Origin: Flavobacterium psychrophilum
Lineage (GTDB): Bacteria > Bacteroidota > Bacteroidia > Flavobacteriales > Flavobacteriaceae
Reading direction: 5' to 3'
Assembly (NCBI GenBank): GCA_945872245.1
Contig: CAMBZB010000001.1
Coordinates: 1 to 64,000, forward strand
Length of the DNA: 64,000 nucleotides
Shown: positions 63,510 through 64,000 of the stretch, piece by piece
How the letters are laid out: every line of letters starts with the position of its first letter
Position numbering within the stretch: position 1 is the stretch's first letter
Made by a program: the position numbers and the translations under genes
The notes under the pieces: generated by a model
Told to the model about the DNA's origin: nothing
The model's input: the letters and a program-made list of their open reading frames with translations, nothing else
Databases searched by the model: none

Positions 63510-64000
63510 TTAGTTTTCGCAAAGCCAATTAATATCTTCAATCAAGCGTTGAATTTCTTCCTTTTTTGTTCCGTCATAAAAACCTCGAATGCGTCTTTTG
63601 GAATCAACAAGAACAAAGTTTTCAGTGTGTACCATATCGTAAAGTTCCTCCGGTTTTCCTTGTTTTACGGCCAAATAGGATTTTCTTGCTATTGCATAAA
63701 TGGCTTTTTTGTCGCCGGTAACTAGGTTCCACTTGGAATCAATTACGCTGTTTATTTTGGCATATTCCTTCAAAACCGAAACACTGTCAACGTCAGGCAT
63801 AACCGAGAAGGACAGCAATTTTACCTTTGGATTATCAAGAAATGCTTTTTGTACCTCGACCAAATTAGTTGTCATTTTTGGGCAAATCGATTTACAACTT
63901 GTGAAGAAAAAATCAGCAACATAAATTTTTCCTTCATAATCTTTTTGGGTAATGGTTTTGCCGTTTTGATTGGTAAACGAAAAGTTGGCAATCGTGTGGT
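63510..64000 (-). CDS. SCO1/SenC family protein (5' end outside window)
   Basis: The frame is open to the window edge; the visible part reads ANFSFTNQNGKTITQKDYEG and then VADFFFTSCKSICPKM, so a start at the internal ATG 63875 would cut off the active site. The thioredoxin-like fold has the CxxxC copper site (CKSIC) and a later His in MVHTENFVLVDSKRRIRGFY. Such proteins deliver copper to cytochrome c oxidase or act as thiol reductases. It is on the same strand as feoA, 83 bases upstream. Confidence 0.9.
   Translation of the reverse strand, partial: HTIANFSFTNQNGKTITQKDYEGKIYVADFFFTSCKSICPKMTTNLVEVQKAFLDNPKVKLLSFSVMPDVDSVSVLKEYAKINSVIDSKWNLVTGDKKAIYAIARKSYLAVKQGKPEELYDMVHTENFVLVDSKRRIRGFYDGTKKEEIQRLIEDINWLCEN

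Overview
The window reads as chromosomal DNA of a Flavobacterium-like member of the Bacteroidota. Reasons: the gliding-motility lipoprotein GldH next to RicT and a class A penicillin-binding protein, a DUF4837 lipoprotein beside a LysM transglycosylase, a TrhO with the long Cys-rich tail, a small FeoB-associated protein, AT-rich DNA, and many promoters of the Bacteroidota type (TAnnTTTG at -7). No tRNA, rRNA or CRISPR array was seen.

Region 1 (1-16.2 kb): the end of a histidine kinase, an enoyl-CoA hydratase, an AAA+/DUF4143 ATPase behind tandem 32-bp palindromic repeats, an HD hydrolase, lipid genes (acyl-ACP desaturase, acyltransferase), rnpA, an S41 protease, an OmpA protein, ElaA, a DUF4837 lipoprotein with MltD, pgk, a nucleoside-recognition membrane protein and a 3'-5' exonuclease. 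Region 2 (16.2-32.7 kb): housekeeping genes (SPOR protein, dprA, trpS, recA, holB, CoA-transferase subunits, PBP1A, gldH, ricT, trhO) with small nuclease-like genes set inside palindromic repeats (GIY-YIG, GxxExxY) and two relics: an O6-methylguanine-DNA methyltransferase lacking its centre, and an IS3-type OrfA. Region 3 (32.9-39.4 kb): a PAS-only sensor, a lipoprotein, a bacilliredoxin, an outer-membrane protein, and a manganese module made of an Nramp-UspA fusion and an MntR-type regulator.

Region 4 (39.4-60.5 kb) is a capsule or exopolysaccharide locus of Wzx/Wzy type: GDP-fucose synthesis (gmd, fcl), an AlgD-like GDP-mannose dehydrogenase, flippase, polymerase, three glycosyltransferases, a serine-acetyltransferase-like O-acetyltransferase, a heparinase II/III-family lyase, the initiating sugar-phosphate transferase, Wza and Wzc. 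Genes unrelated to polysaccharide sit between the early genes (four-helix-bundle protein, second AAA+/DUF4143 ATPase, Bro-N protein). A decayed duplicate of the acetyltransferase plus the start of a glycosyltransferase lies in the middle. Region 5 (60.9-64 kb): feoA, feoB and a 40-residue FeoB partner, then the 3' part of a SCO-family gene.

The recurrent theme is small genes with nuclease or nuclease-like folds, each embedded in or preceded by its own family of short palindromic repeats. The clearest cases are the GIY-YIG gene between two identical 102-bp REPIN-like elements, and the two DUF4143 ATPases, which carry different repeats with the same 32-bp period directly on their promoters.
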